A DNA stretch of 64,000 bases, taken from Pegea sp. RAD2-039. Taxonomy: Eukaryota > Chordata > Thaliacea > Salpida > Salpidae. The DNA is taken from NCBI GenBank assembly GCA_034620365.1, contig JAQGEQ010000045.1, positions 186,001 to 250,000 on the forward strand. Reading direction: 5' to 3'. This document shows positions 1-12,102 of the stretch, in pieces (within the stretch, counting starts at the first letter, position 1; each line of letters starts with the position of its first letter). The position numbers and the translations under genes were made by a program. The notes beneath the pieces were generated by a model. The model searched no databases. It worked only from the letters and a program-made list of their open reading frames with translations, and was not told the DNA's origin.

Positions 1-360
1 ACTTCAATGCCTTTAAAAGTTTGTTGGTGTTGTTAATTTCCTTCCTTTTTATTTCTATTAACTTTCTTGTGTTTAAAAAGTAACCTTAAATTTACTGATC
101 GAAATTTTGATTTAGTAATTACTTAATTGTTGTTATCTTAAAAGTATTAGTTAAATAAAAGAATTTTAATATAAAAGCAAATAGAATTAGAGAATTTGAA
201 ATGTATTTGATACAATTAAAATTGAAAATAGTTTAAAACGAGATCTTGTTTAGCTTTTTATATAAATTTAATCCATGAAACCATTTTTAATTAAGTAAAA
301 ACAGATTAGAAGTTCGACATTCAGATCTTACATGAAATTAAGAACCATCAAAATTTTAAA
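1..360. other. AT-rich non-coding flank
   Basis: No conserved reading frame or structured element could be seen on either strand. The sequence is low-complexity A/T. Confidence 0.5.
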
Positions 361-578
361 AATTTATTTATTTTTTTTATTTATTCAATAAATGCGAACG
401 AGGGTGCCTAAAGAGAGCACATCTCGGTATCACACATTCTCACGAGTTTTTTATGGTTTTTCTCAGGTGTTTTATAAATATGTCTCCACCTGGGGTCGAA
501 CCCGGTACTTCCCAGCTAGAAGTACCTTGTTGCTAGGTGTAGTAACCGCCTCGCCACCAAGCAGGACTTATTTACTAA
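361..578 (-). mobile_element. tRNA-derived SINE with LINE-type 3' tail
   Basis: On the minus strand the element opens with a tRNA-like head. An A-box-like TGGCGAGGCGG lies at 556-546 and a B box GGTTCGACCCC at 502-492. Between them is a perfect 7-bp stem (525-519 pairing with 511-505) with a 7-nt loop, resembling an anticodon or variable arm. The last ~70 nt before the A/T-rich tail closely match the 3' end of the LINE at 22.2-23.8 kb, including the GTGCTCTCTTTAGGCACCC hairpin and a tail of AAATAAAT units. This is the classic layout of a SINE mobilised by a partner LINE. The 78-codon frame across it is not a gene. Confidence 0.75.
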
Positions 579-689
579 TTGATGGTCGCTTTATTTGTTT
601 CTCAGAAATTGAAGGAGCCACAGCTTAGGTTCATAAGCGTACGTAAAATAAATTTCTCTCTTGTATAAAATCACACAGAAAATATTTTA

Positions 690-1700
690 AAGTTTTGTTA
701 GAAAGAAGGTTTGGAAAAGTTTCAAACTGAATTAAGTATCAAAACTTTTGCGTTGTTCCTAAGGGCGACATCTTTTGAATTTCAGCTCCTTGAATTTCTT
801 TTAGTAATTTCACAACAAACTTTTCGAATTTCTTTTCTGTTATTTCTAATGAGCCAATCAAAATAGAAAGTATTTTGGTATTTACTTTCCACATTCTTCA
901 GATTTCTAATTGTAGATCTTTGTATTCAGATTTCTTCTCCAACTTTGATACTTAAATTTGTTTCACTTGGTACTGCGACGTCTATTAGTAAACACATTTT
1001 ATTGGTTCTATATTATATTTCAACATCTGGTCTTTTACATCTAATTTCTTGGTCTTCCTTGTTTCAAAGTCCCGAAACTTTATGTAATTGTTACTTTCAA
1101 TAACCGATTCAGGAATGTGATAGTATCTTTTATCATTTGCTTCTGTTGCATATATACTAGCTTAGGTATTTGGCTACTTTGTTAGGGTGTTGAAAGCATC
1201 CTGCTATTACTAAACACCATGATATGATTCGGTTGATGCTTTAGTTCTTCATTTGTGCATTTGTCATCTTGGGTAGCTTTTGATATGTTTGCTTGGAAGA
1301 TTTTTGTAGATCGATTTTGTTCCGCTACAAGTAGTCCTTCCGTTTCTACTCTAAACCCTGAACTGCATTTCTATGTGTGATTCAAGGACACATTTACCTG
1401 CTTTGTTCTTCCTATAAATTATGAAGTGGTCTTGCCTCTAAGCCCAGAGCTCGTTGAAGATGCTTTTCATGTTTAGAAAGTTCTAGTGATGTGGCTTTTT
1501 TCAGTGACTTTTGAAAGTTTTAATTCTTTTCTTACTCTCTTTGTTTTGTGGCAGAACTTTTTCCATGGCTCATGAACCAGACTTTTAATCCAGTTAGAAA
1601 ATGATTCCAACCAAGTTGTTGCAATTTTATTCATATTTTCATGTTTAGTACCCCTCTACCACCTTCAGATATTTTTATGTTCAGTCAACATCAGCGTTTG
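690..1700 (-). mobile_element. Decayed non-LTR retrotransposon, C-terminal polyprotein region
   Basis: Translating the minus strand with several stops and frameshifts gives landmarks of the region downstream of the reverse transcriptase in a widespread invertebrate non-LTR family: LIDVAVPSETN, then KYKDLQLEI, RMWKV, ILIGSLE and a K-rich end. Upstream pieces resemble the conserved 'GLLVAEQNxxxxT' stretch. No intact frame remains. The family differs from the LINE at 22.2-23.8 kb. Limits are approximate; identification rests on remembered motif order, not on a search. Confidence 0.55.
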
Positions 1701-3783
1701 GGGTTTAAATTTATATGTCGTTAGATAAGGAATGAATTGTTGTTAAGCTCATTACAAATACAAACTTTTTATTCATAAAAATTTAGTTTAAAGGTTTATT
1801 TAAAAGTTTAATATTAAAAGTTTATTTTCTCAAACGCGACTTTAAAGACACACGACAAGTAAGCTGCTGTTTGCACCAAATTGTTTATAACAAAAGCCAC
1901 TTTACTAAGACTACCAATTGATTGTTCAATCACAAGTTTAAAAATGTTCTTGACCTGAAAATGTTTGATGAATAATTGTATGAAGATATTTTATGATCTT
2001 ATTCACGAAACTGAGTTGTTTATCAATAAACTTGATCAAGAAGGATATTTGGTTGACAACATCACTCTTACAAGGAAACAATGTCGTGGCTGATATGGCA
2101 CAGTATCTACTTTGATAATACTTCGATAATCATCGAGCTCACAGATCATACCAAAGAATTACTTGCGACTTGTTAACCGAACATTGAATAAGTGAGAAGG
2201 AATCCTTTGTACCGCTGAAATTATTTGTCAATCTTATGTAGAAGGGTTTACAGGTCTTCATTTTGTTTGGTAAGAATTGCTAAATAAAATTTTGGACAAA
2301 AACAAGAATTTTATCTGCAGGGATTTTGTAGTCGAATATTTGGGAGTCTCGATTTGATATCAAATTTTCAGAAATGTAACTGAATGTTGGTCTGAATCTA
2401 TTTCCAGTAAAATAATTAAAATAGAAATTGATTAACTAACAGATACATTAAGGAGCTTTTACAAACTTGATGTTTGATTCAAAGTTTCTACATATTTGTT
2501 AAGTTCAAAACCTTGATTATTTTTTAGTGAAATGAATCACCTTTAAATGTGGTAAATGCTCATAATTAATTTTCTTAAATTTATTGTAAAATTATTATTG
2601 AAGACTTTTATAACCAGTTTAGTTTTTAAATAATTTATTCAAGTGATTTGTTCAAGAATAACTTTTAATGGATGTTTAAACAAATTAAAAAGTATAAAAC
2701 CAAACTTTTTTTTTAAGTCTTAAAGAAAACTTTGGAATACTTTTATTCTTTACTTATGTGTGGATTTAACAACTAATAAATCTTTTTATTGATAATTATT
2801 TTGATTATAATTTCTGACAGACCTTATGCTAACCATTTGAGGTTATATAAATTGATAGGGATCTTAGTAGTCAGTTTGCCGTTTAATTTTGTGTTCTTTC
2901 TTCTAAAATAATGATTTTTTAACTTAAAAACTTTCTAAGTTAAAAGTATTTGTTGTTACTTGTTAGAAAATTATGGATTTTGCAGAATAAGTGAATGACT
3001 TAAGAATATTTTGAAAAAGTATTAGAATTGTAGATACGGATTATTTAAATAATTGAAGATTGCTCTATAAAATATCTTCTTACACAGATGATTTTAGATT
3101 AAATTTTCTAGTTTTGAAGACAACAAAGTCGTCAGTAAAACGAAACAAGAAAATCAAAAATTGAGGTATTTAAAAAATTAATTCTAAATTTATTTTGAAG
3201 TTTTAGATATTTTTTCAGAACAGGAAATACCTGATGCTAATAAATCAAACATTTTTCAAATCAAATATTAAGTTTTGACAAATAAACAAAATTAGTTTTT
3301 CTTAATTATTAAACAAGCTACAAAAATATTTACATCAAAAGCTAGCTATCATCACTGATGATATCAAATGATATTTTAAAGATTTAATTAGTGAAAGAAT
3401 TGAACCAAATATGATGTAAATTAAGAGGATAGAAGAACCAATTTTTGGTTTGGAACTGACAGTTTAAATCTATATATAATGTAGAATTAAAAAAATTACA
3501 AATTAGTGATACAACTACAGGTACAAAGATTCATTAAAATTAATTTAAAAAACAACAAAACTGTGTAAAAGCCTAAAATCTATCCATCACCTCAAACCTA
3601 AAAGTCCTTCTTAATGATCTTTTAGATAAATTAAATGCAACTTTTTTAAAAAATCATTTTTCTTGATTAAAGAAACAAACAAAAAATAATTTCAGAAAAA
3701 GAAGTTAAAATTAAATAAAAAAGTTTACAGAAGAAAAACCAAAAAACATTTTTCTTTATTTCAAATGTCTTGAAATCTCTTTT
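1701..3783. other. Intergenic A/T-rich region
   Basis: No conserved coding exon was found on either strand. The first part may hold further eroded transposon sequence, but no motif could be read with confidence. Confidence 0.4.
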
Positions 3784-6782
3784 TCAAACTCTATAAGACT
3801 TCAATCGCATAACAACTTTTCTATATTCATCGATACATTCTTTTGTTAATTTATCAATTAATTTATCCATGTCTTCAGGAGAGGTCTGGATGTTAACTGC
3901 AGCAGGCAATCTCTTTCCACGAGGTGTATAGGACTGTGGATGAAGATCAAGATTAGAGATTGAAAGAAGATTTTTGATTATTTAATTTTATGTTTCGAGA
4001 ATTTGATGATAAATTAGAAGATTACTTTAAGTGGAAGAGCAATGCGTTTACGGATTCGTGAATAATAAGCAGTTAGTTCTTCTTCATCAACTTCATTTGT
4101 GAAGTACAATCGGAGGATCTCGCAGATACGACGCGTCTGCCTCTAAGGAAAACAAAAATCAGAAATTGAATCTTTAAATCAAACCAAAACCTTGTTGATT
4201 TTAAATCGTTCAAGAGCAGCCGACATCTTTTCTATGGAACATCTTTCATGAATTACTGGTGATTTAAACTCATCTAATTTTAAACAGTTCTTAGCATCCA
4301 CAAAATCACGGACTCTTTGAAATTCCGGAGTTGGAGTTTCAGCTGTTTCAAAAGTTTCAATTTCAGCACAAAATCAAAAAGTGAAAAATAGTCAACCTGT
4401 GATGTCTAGGACTTCTTTCTGTCCGATATATACATTATAAATCGATTTGATCAGCTCAGAGCAGTGTCCTTGACATTGATAAGGAGGTAGAATCAGGATT
4501 TGACTGCAGCAGATGAAGTATTAAAAAAAATATCCAAAATTTGAAAATATTATATTTATTGCAATCGATTAGGTACCTGATACGGGGCCGGACTCTGTCA
4601 GGGTATGCGTAGAATCGGTAACAAGTCGCATAACCAACAAAATGATATCTTGTTGTCCCATTTTCTTTTTCAATCTCGTACCTGTGTTTAAGGTTAAAAG
4701 ATATCACAAAAAGATGAAAATAATCGCAACTTACATAATAAAATATTCCCATTTGTCGTCGTCTACATCAATAAAAGATGCTGCATCAATAAACCAAAGT
4801 AAAAAGGTCTGCATCTTTTCATGATAATCTCTAAATCCTGGTTGAGTCATATCAGCCTAAAAAGATGAATAAATCACTGACTTGATCTGCTTTGATTTGA
4901 TGTAAATTACAAACTTTGTAAACTTCAAATGTTCTTTTTATGTCTGTGTATCTACATAATCGATTATAACTTCTTAATTTTTGTCCGAAAGGTTTGAATT
5001 TTTCATGCTTTAGTAATTGGATGGAAAACTGGTCGATGTTAGTGGTGTATGGTTGGCAAAAGACATTTTTTAATATCACAACGATGTTGTCGCTCTGAAA
5101 ACAATAAAGTCATTAACGTTTGTCTTACAAATGTTTAATTAGGAAACAATTATTACAACTACCAGTACATCTTATCTGATTTAAAAATCGAATCCGTTCA
5201 GGCCACATTTATGAGATTGGTATGCAGGACACTTAATACTAAATACGATATTTGTAAACATCGTCTCAGCTTCTTATTATATATTATTATATTATTAACA
5301 TTCGAAGTATTTGTTCACTGTTATATGTTTTGAGTGATATCTAAATACCATGTGTTACATCTTTTTATATTTCTAACTTAATAGATGTTATTTGTGAAAA
5401 TGTGTGTTAGGAGGTGCTCTCCTCAGGCACCCTCCTTTGTATTTTTTGTAAAAAGGTGAAAAAGTCAAAAAGAAACAAAAATATTTTAGTCAACAAAATT
5501 AAACGTTTTTGAAAAGAATCATTAATGATATAAAGAATATAAAAATGATTTAAAGCATATTTCTTCATTTCTAATTTACAATCAAGTAAAAAGTATTTTT
5601 ACTTTAACTACATAAATAAGAGAAAGAATAATCAGCACTTCAAGCAGTTGACAGTTAGTAGATGAGAAAATATTATGATTAGTTAAGTAGAGAAGAGTTC
5701 AGTTAATATAAACTTATTTTTGCAAAAGATTATTAAACTAAAGATATTTGCGAAGAGATGAAACCTCAGAATAATTATCAAAAAGTACATTATTAAATTA
5801 TAATAATTTACTATAAAATCATATTATACATTTTAACTTTTACTAACCTTTAAGCCATCATATTTTTCAGAACTTATTTCACTTTCATAATTGAATTCTA
5901 CATAAGTATCCAGTGTAGATGAACAAAAATAAAACTTTAGTAGAGGCTTCACATATCCAAATATTTGTTCCCTGTTTAAAAAATCATATTTGATATATAA
6001 ACCACAAAATATTGCAATAAAGTTTACTATGTGACAACAAAATAATTAAAAATGTTGTAGAAAAACAAATAATTCATATTTTAGTTGATTATTTAATAAT
6101 TTTAGTTTAAAATCAATTGATTCAGCATAAAAAAAACTTTTAAATATCTTTTTTATCAATTAAAAACCTAATATAAAGTTTAATAAATTTCTAAGTATAT
6201 ATTTAGTAACAAATTTTTAATTTTATAAATAATTCTTTTAACAATTTTATACAAAATCTAATTATTTAAACTAAAACTCTAAATGATTAAATATTTAATT
6301 TATAATTTATTTAATTTTATATAATTGTTTAATTATAAACAAAAGAACTAAAAATTATTTTTATAAAAGATTTAACAAAAAGTTTTACATCAGTAACCAA
6401 CTCATGAACTATTTTATAACTCTAAAATAAATAAGATAATTATGAATGAAAAATTCTTTAAAAAATTAACTGAAACCATTAAGTAGATTCTTAAAGATTT
6501 TTAAAGATTCAAAGAATCTTACTTTTCACCAAATATCTGATGAGAATAGAGGGGACTGAAGAAGTTGCCTTTGGTTTCCAGATCTTTAGGACCTTTTACT
6601 AAAAATATCATAAAAAAATTATCAAAAAATACAAATATAAATAAATAAAAATATAAATCATGTTAAATAATTTCATAAAAAGCAAAATAGAAAAACTTAA
6701 ATAAAAACTTACCTATTTTAAACTTTACAACTTCATTAGAATCAGAAATAAACTTTTTAAGAGATTCAGTAAAAATATCCAT
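3784..6782 (-). CDS. HAT1: Histone acetyltransferase type B catalytic subunit
   Basis: HAT1 acetylates newly made histone H4 (K5/K12) before chromatin assembly, usually with an RbAp46/48 partner. Ten exons join in phase to a 400-aa protein (human 419): 6782-6713, 6598-6523, 5971-5848, 5094-4915, 4856-4735, 4681-4577, 4503-4397, 4342-4191, 4142-4026, 3933-3784. Family landmarks in order are HQIFGE, KFKPFG, ADMTQPGFRDYHEKMQTF, WFIDAASFIDVDDDKWEYF, YAYPDRVRPR, the acetyl-CoA loop region LPPYQCQGHC and VLDITAE, whose Glu is the likely catalytic base. The acetyl-CoA loop reads QCQGHC where human has QGQGHG. Intron 4 uses a GTTTGT donor; intron 3 carries a retrotransposon scrap. A TTTATT (AATAAA on the gene strand) lies ~25 bp past the stop. 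Confidence 0.93.
5155..5455 (+). mobile_element. Internally deleted LINE copy in HAT1 intron 3
   Basis: The left part (5155-5275) matches the RT C-terminal segment of the 22.2-23.8 kb LINE (the stretch encoding KIESVQATFTRLVCRK). It then jumps to the LINE 3' untranslated region from 5315, ending with the conserved tail around GAGGTGCTCTCCTCAGGCAC. It lies antisense to HAT1, inside an intron, and has no open frame. Confidence 0.75.
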
Positions 6783-8269
6783 CTCAAATTCTTTACTTAA
6801 AAGAATGTTACAAAAACTGTTTAATCAATGAGTTTTTATTTAACTCCAATAAAAATGTACAAAGAACTAAAATACTGTAATAAATAGAAAAATATCAGTA
6901 AATACAATTCAGTTCATTAAATATAAATAAAATAGAAATTATTCATAATTAAACAAGTTTTTAAACAAAAGATATAAATAAAAAGAAAGTTATAAGAGTT
7001 ATTAGTAGTAATTTTTCATGAAATATATATTTCTTATTAATACAATAAAAAAGTTTCTTGATTAAAATATTGAAATTATTCTACAAAAGATAAAAACAAT
7101 TTTACTTTATTAATTATATATATATTTAATAATTTATTTCTAAGTCTTAGCTTAAACGAAATAATCCTTTAAAAAAAGACTTTATTTTATAAAAGACAAT
7201 TATTTTAAAAACATCATCATGAAATATATAAAAGTTTTCTAAAAAAACTAATTTCTAAGAATGTAATATTCAAAATTACATAAAAAAAATTTATAATCTG
7301 TGATTATTTACATTATTAAAAAAGTAAATTTCTAATTTTAAAAAACCAAAATTTATTTTCGATAAAAAATAAAACATCACTTTATTGAAAAGTAAGTACA
7401 AAAAGATAATAGAATAAAAATACCAAAAAAATGATAAAATCAATCAAAACCTACGAAATGCGGCGCGGTATTATAATGTGATCTACAACCTCAGTGTTAC
7501 CAAATGAAAAAAAAGTTTATCAAATTTATAAATTTCCCAACAAAATGTTTTCAAAGATACAATAAGTGTTGTGTAAAAGAATTATCAAAAAAAATATGCT
7601 TCTATCATAATTTACTAACAAGATTGCATTACAATTATTCATCATAAAAAAATTGAAGAAGTTGACAAAACATCAATTTAAGTTGATCTAAACTTTTCTA
7701 GAACCAAATTATCACAAGTAACAAAAAAAATTAGACGATATAAGAATAACAACAGGTCAATAATATAATTGTTTTTTATAGTCAGATATTTAAGTTTTTT
7801 CATAGAAAGGACATATGTTTTATAGATAACGTCGATTGTAGATAAACGGGAGTAAATGAATAAAAGTGTTAGCTTCCTTTGAATTGAAACAAGCTAACCA
7901 ATAAATAATCATACCTGAAAGATAGGATTACATTTTTGAGGCTGAATTACTAGAATTTAATGAGATTCTTTTAGGGCCTAAAAATAGAAGTAATAGTATA
8001 TATAGTAGAGCATTTCAAAAGATATTGACGTAGATAAAAAAAAATGATATCTAAAAATAATTTAGTGTATTTTGACAAAGTTATTATTTGAGGCAGCTCA
8101 TGAAATATGTAAATATCATATAAATAAGAGAATTTTAAGGAAATATATATTCTGAAGATTTTCAACATTCAAGTCATTGGCTTTGGAGAACATCTCTGAA
8201 AACCTCAAGAAAATTAAAAAACATTAAAATTAAAAAACATTAAAATTAATTATGACTAGTTGTTGTCTA
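6783..8269. other. Intergenic A/T-rich region between HAT1 and the RNF4-like gene
   Basis: The HAT1 promoter should lie at the left edge, but no promoter element can be singled out. A short direct repeat (CATTAAAATTAAAAAA units) lies at 8215-8250. No conserved exon was found. Confidence 0.4.
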
Positions 8270-8560
8270 TATTTAAGAAGTTGATCAATCTAAGAAATAA
8301 ATATAGGCTGCCTGAGAGTTTTGACTAATATGGAATGTAAAACTGAGTCAAAGACTTTGTAAATGTCTGTATAGATGTTTGTTAGATTATTTGCTGAGGA
8401 ATATAGAGGTTGAGACAAGACGACAGCTGATCACTGGAGGATCTTTGAAGAAATTGACAATCAGAGAGCTAATCGTTGTTCAGAAGATACGGCAGAATTT
8501 TTTGTGAAATGTTTAATCTAAAAACTCAGCAGAAGCCGCTGGTAAAAGAAATTGGTAATT
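8270..8560 (-). mobile_element. Decayed reverse-transcriptase scrap
   Basis: The minus strand encodes IYTDIYKVFDSVLHSILVK, matching RT motif A (D-x-x-K-A-F-D-S-V-x-H). Neighbouring pieces resemble 'ISLLPAAS' and 'NISQKILPYL'. Stops interrupt every frame. The motif style fits the decayed family at 0.7-1.7 kb better than the LINE at 22-24 kb. Confidence 0.4.
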
Positions 8561-9738
8561 TAAAGGGCAAATATTTTGTGAATCATTTGTGAAAGTTTTG
8601 TTTGAAAAGTTCAGCTTTAAAAAGTTGTCCCTTTTAAAAGTTTTGTGTTAAAGATCACTGATCATCATAAATTTTTGTTTTCTTTCATAAGGGTTGTTAT
8701 GTATGACCTAGAGTCTAATTTTGATTTAACCGATTTGATAAAATTTACGTATTGTTAATATTTCAAACAATCAACTTAAACCTTAAAATCGCTATTAATA
8801 AAATCAGACAGTATTGGTATATATTTTAGATACTTAATGTTTTAATTTTTTTTGCAGTTATAAAGACTCCTTATTTTTGTTTAAAATATTTTTCTAATTA
8901 GGTTTTTTAAAACGTTAGCTTTTGTAAATAGCGAGCTTCAAATGATTTGAGTTTAGGTAAGGTCTTCAGTCCTGTTTATATCAGTTAACTTTTCTGCTTT
9001 TATTACAAAGTTACTTTGTAAATCTATGGAAGTTATCAAATATAGAGCTAGACTTAGTTTCAATAAAAGCTTTGATTAACTCTTTTTGGTTGATCTCTTG
9101 TTTTTTTTGTTACTTTCTTTCTTTTTGTTACTTTCTTTCTTTTCGTTCACAATTTTATAAGCTTGCTAGAAGTATTATTGTAAAAATTTTTTAATAAAAC
9201 TCTTTTAGTTTATTTTTCTAATGTATTAGAAATCATTTTTATTCACGTTTGTAACTGCAAAAGCTTTATAGTAGAGTTACTAGTGTGGCTTTGCTATAAC
9301 TGATTTCTAAGTTTTATTGTTTCACTTTTGATATTCTATTTCCTTTCTTTATATTGTTCCTAATCACTTTTTTTAATGTTTCTAAATGTATTTTTCCTTA
9401 TCAAATATCTATTTTTATATAATTAAGTTGTTCTAATCTAAACAAGACTTGCTTAAAATAGAATATTTATATATCAAGTAAACATTGAAGAATAATATAT
9501 TTATATAAAAGATATATTTTATTTCTGAGTTTGAGAACTTTATATAAAGGGGTCAAGATGAATACAATCTTAAACAATAAATCAAACCAACCAAACAGAA
9601 AAAGGAAAGAGTTAAAAAAGAGTCCTTAAAAGAAGTAAGATCATATGATGAAACAATTAGGAAATTTGGGTGTTTTTGGAACTGTTAGAGATTTACTACT
9701 TTTTGTAATTTCAATGGGCTTATATGACTCATAAAGCT
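8561..9738. other. Intergenic A/T-rich region
   Basis: No gene was seen. A short pyrimidine direct repeat (GTTACTTTCTTTCTTTT, two units) lies at 9108-9145. Confidence 0.4.
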
Positions 9739-9855
9739 ACCCTAAGAAGACCTGTCCATAACCCCAAGTTGACCTGGGCATGACTCAAAGGTGATCTGGC
9801 CAAAAACCCAAGAAGAAATGGGCATATCCCCAAGGTGACCTGGACATAACCCCAG
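9739..9855. repeat. Degenerate ~22-bp minisatellite, about five units
   Basis: The units run ACCCTAAGAAGACCTGTCC(ATA), ACCCCAAGTTGACCTGGGC(ATG), ACTCAAAGGTGATCTGGCC, ACCCAAGAAGAAATGGGC, CCCCAAGGTGACCTGGAC, then a partial ACCCCAGG. Unit length is 21-23 bp. It is distinctly G+C-richer than its surroundings. The open frame across it on the minus strand reflects the repeat, not a gene. Confidence 0.85.
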
Positions 9856-10447
9856 GGAAAAATATATACAGAAGTATAAATATATATGTTTAGACAGCAG
9901 CATCTATCTCTATAAAATTTCAATTTCTTTTTACTACTTGAAATTTGTTGACTTTATTACATCATGTTTTGAAATATAAGAGATTTTTATAATGTCATTC
10001 ACAATATTTTAGTGAAGATTCTTTCTCTGTAATCTTTATGTCAAAGTCTCCACTAGTATTGGATTTAAACTCTTATTTTGTGCTAATAGCTATCTATGAG
10101 GTAATTTATTTGACTTTTAAGGAAAAATCAATTCTATTTTATTAGATTTGTTATGTGATACTACTTATAGTTAAATTATTAATTTTTTATACTAATTGAA
10201 TTTCTATCTTCTTTCTTTTGATCTTATTAAATTATAAAAAAGTTCATTCATTTTTTTTTGATAAGATATTTATTTACTATTTTCTAAAAAAATTTATAAA
10301 ACTTTTGGAAATAGAAAAAAGCTTTATTTTAATTCTAGTTTATCTTGTGCTTAAAAATTTATTTTCAGTTAAGTAATTGCAACTATTTTGTATTTAGGTT
10401 TATAGCTAGTACTTGTTGGTATTATCAATATTTTGAAAATATTAAAA
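9856..10447. other. Upstream region of the RNF4-like gene
   Basis: A/T-rich, no coding exon seen; presumably holds the promoter of the RNF4-like gene. Confidence 0.35.
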
Positions 10448-12102
10448 ATGAATGTACCTCGTCGCCAATCTGGAAGTTTATTAACAATCCGAATCACTGA
10501 TTTTCAAAGGTACATGTAAGTTTATTTTATATAAATTTATCAAGAATAAGTTTTTTAAAGTAAACCTTAAAAGCTTATTTCTTTATTTATATCATAATTA
10601 ACTAAATAATAATTTTTTTTCTAATGAATAAAAATCAGAGCTTAATTCAATACCAGAAAAAGGAGTTACTTCAGAGCCAAGTGGCAATTTAAATATAAAA
10701 AATAACTTCTTCACTTCCATCACCTTTAATCTTTTAAGGATTTAAATATATTCATCATGGTTTTTATAAAATCAAAATTGTTATCATTTAGTTGATGTTT
10801 GATTATAATCTTTAATTTTCCATCATCACCAAAGTCCAAATCTTCTTTGTATTTTGGGAAGATATCTTTACAAAGTATCATAATAACTAAATTGAAAAAT
10901 AACGTTTTTCTAATCTACTGGCTCCTTGAAAGCTGAGATTAATTACAGATAGCATTATTTGTAATAACTTATTGGTGTTGAAAGTGTTGCTATCTGTTGT
11001 TTTACATCAATTTGTTTTCAAAGGAGTCCTCACCCTACACCTACAACTGAACCTTCTATGGATGTTGTTTTAATTAATGAATTCAGTTCTGTAAACTCAT
11101 CTGAACGAAGGCGTCGGCGTCGTCATCGACAAAGAAGACATCAGTCTGAAATTAATACGGTAATATCTCCTGTTGCCGACGTTATAGGTAAAATATGGTT
11201 TTTTAGAAACTTTTAATGTTAGTAGTGACAACTTATGATACTTTTTGGTATTTTCTTCTTTTGTCATATTTAAAATTGTGTTTTTTCAACTTTGGTAATA
11301 CTAATATCATTTTTTAGATGTTTTGAATTATACAAGAGATGACTAAATAACTTTTTGTATGCGTCAATATTGTGATAATATTTTCGTATTTATCATTGAA
11401 TTTGTTTTTATCTCTCTGGTTTTTATAGGAAGGTTTTACAAATACTTAACTTTAAAACCAATTTAATTTCTCTTCTGAATATTTCAAATATTTCAACTTA
11501 GTATTTTCTACTTTTTTCTACAAAATTGTTTCCAAGTTTCTATTTTTATCAAATTAATTACAAATATTATTGCAAATACAAAAAAAAATTTTCAAATAAA
11601 TAAATAACAATTTGATCAGATCTTACATCAGCAAGTGAAGATGATAGAGTTCCAGCTCCGGTGGTTGATCTAACCCAAAGTCCTCAAGACAGCAACAGAG
11701 TGAGAAGCAATCTAGTCAACCCAACTAGTTTAAGAAATCGAGCAAGTCTCTCTTATCAATCGGAACCACTCTCTAAAACTTCCCTCTGTAGGTGTCATCT
11801 AGAAGCTCATGTGCTCGGTTACGAAGTAGAAGTCCTCCTAGTAGAAGTATTGGGGATGCTACATGCCCTGTTTGCTTCGATTTTCTTTCAGATGTAAGAT
11901 ATTTTCACTTTCTTCAGTTTTAACTTCATTCATCTTTTTGTAGATTATTTCACGTGGTGAATATCTGATGTCGACGTTATGTGGCCATGTGTTCTGTGCA
12001 GCTTGTGTTCGTCGAGTTATTACCAGCACAAATAAATTTTGTCCTACCTGTCGTACACCTTTAAGCTCTCGTAATGTTCACAAACTATTCTTTAACGTTT
12101 AG
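10448..12102 (+). CDS. RNF4: RNF4-like SUMO-targeted RING E3 ubiquitin ligase
   Basis: STUbLs bind poly-SUMO chains and ubiquitinate the SUMOylated protein, sending it for degradation. Five exons join in phase: 10448-10509, 11024-11187, 11620-11699, 11792-11893, 11944-12102, giving 188 aa (human RNF4 190). Three SUMO-interacting motifs can be read: DVVLI (~34-38), DVIDLTSASEDD (~73-84, created across the exon 2/3 junction and followed by acidic residues) and PVVDLTQS (~89-96). The C-terminal C3HC4 RING runs from C127 to C172 (TCPVCF, LCGHVFC, CPTC) and ends with RNVHKLFFNV, like the short RNF4 tail. A basic Arg run (RRRRRRHRQRR) sits between SIMs. The exon 3 donor (GTGAGA at 11700) was chosen because it restores the RING frame; alternatives exist. 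Confidence 0.88.

Noticed and set aside
492..556. Functional tRNA gene
   Set aside because: No convincing acceptor stem, and the unit continues directly into a LINE-type tail, so it is a SINE head.
392..628. 78-codon plus-strand frame
   Set aside because: Lies antisense across the SINE; its peptide is explained by the tRNA-like head and LINE-type tail.
4882..4915. Longer HAT1 exon 4 using a GTCAGT donor
   Set aside because: Would leave a 25-bp intron and insert 11 residues into the conserved YK-ADMT join; the GTTTGT donor restores the family sequence.
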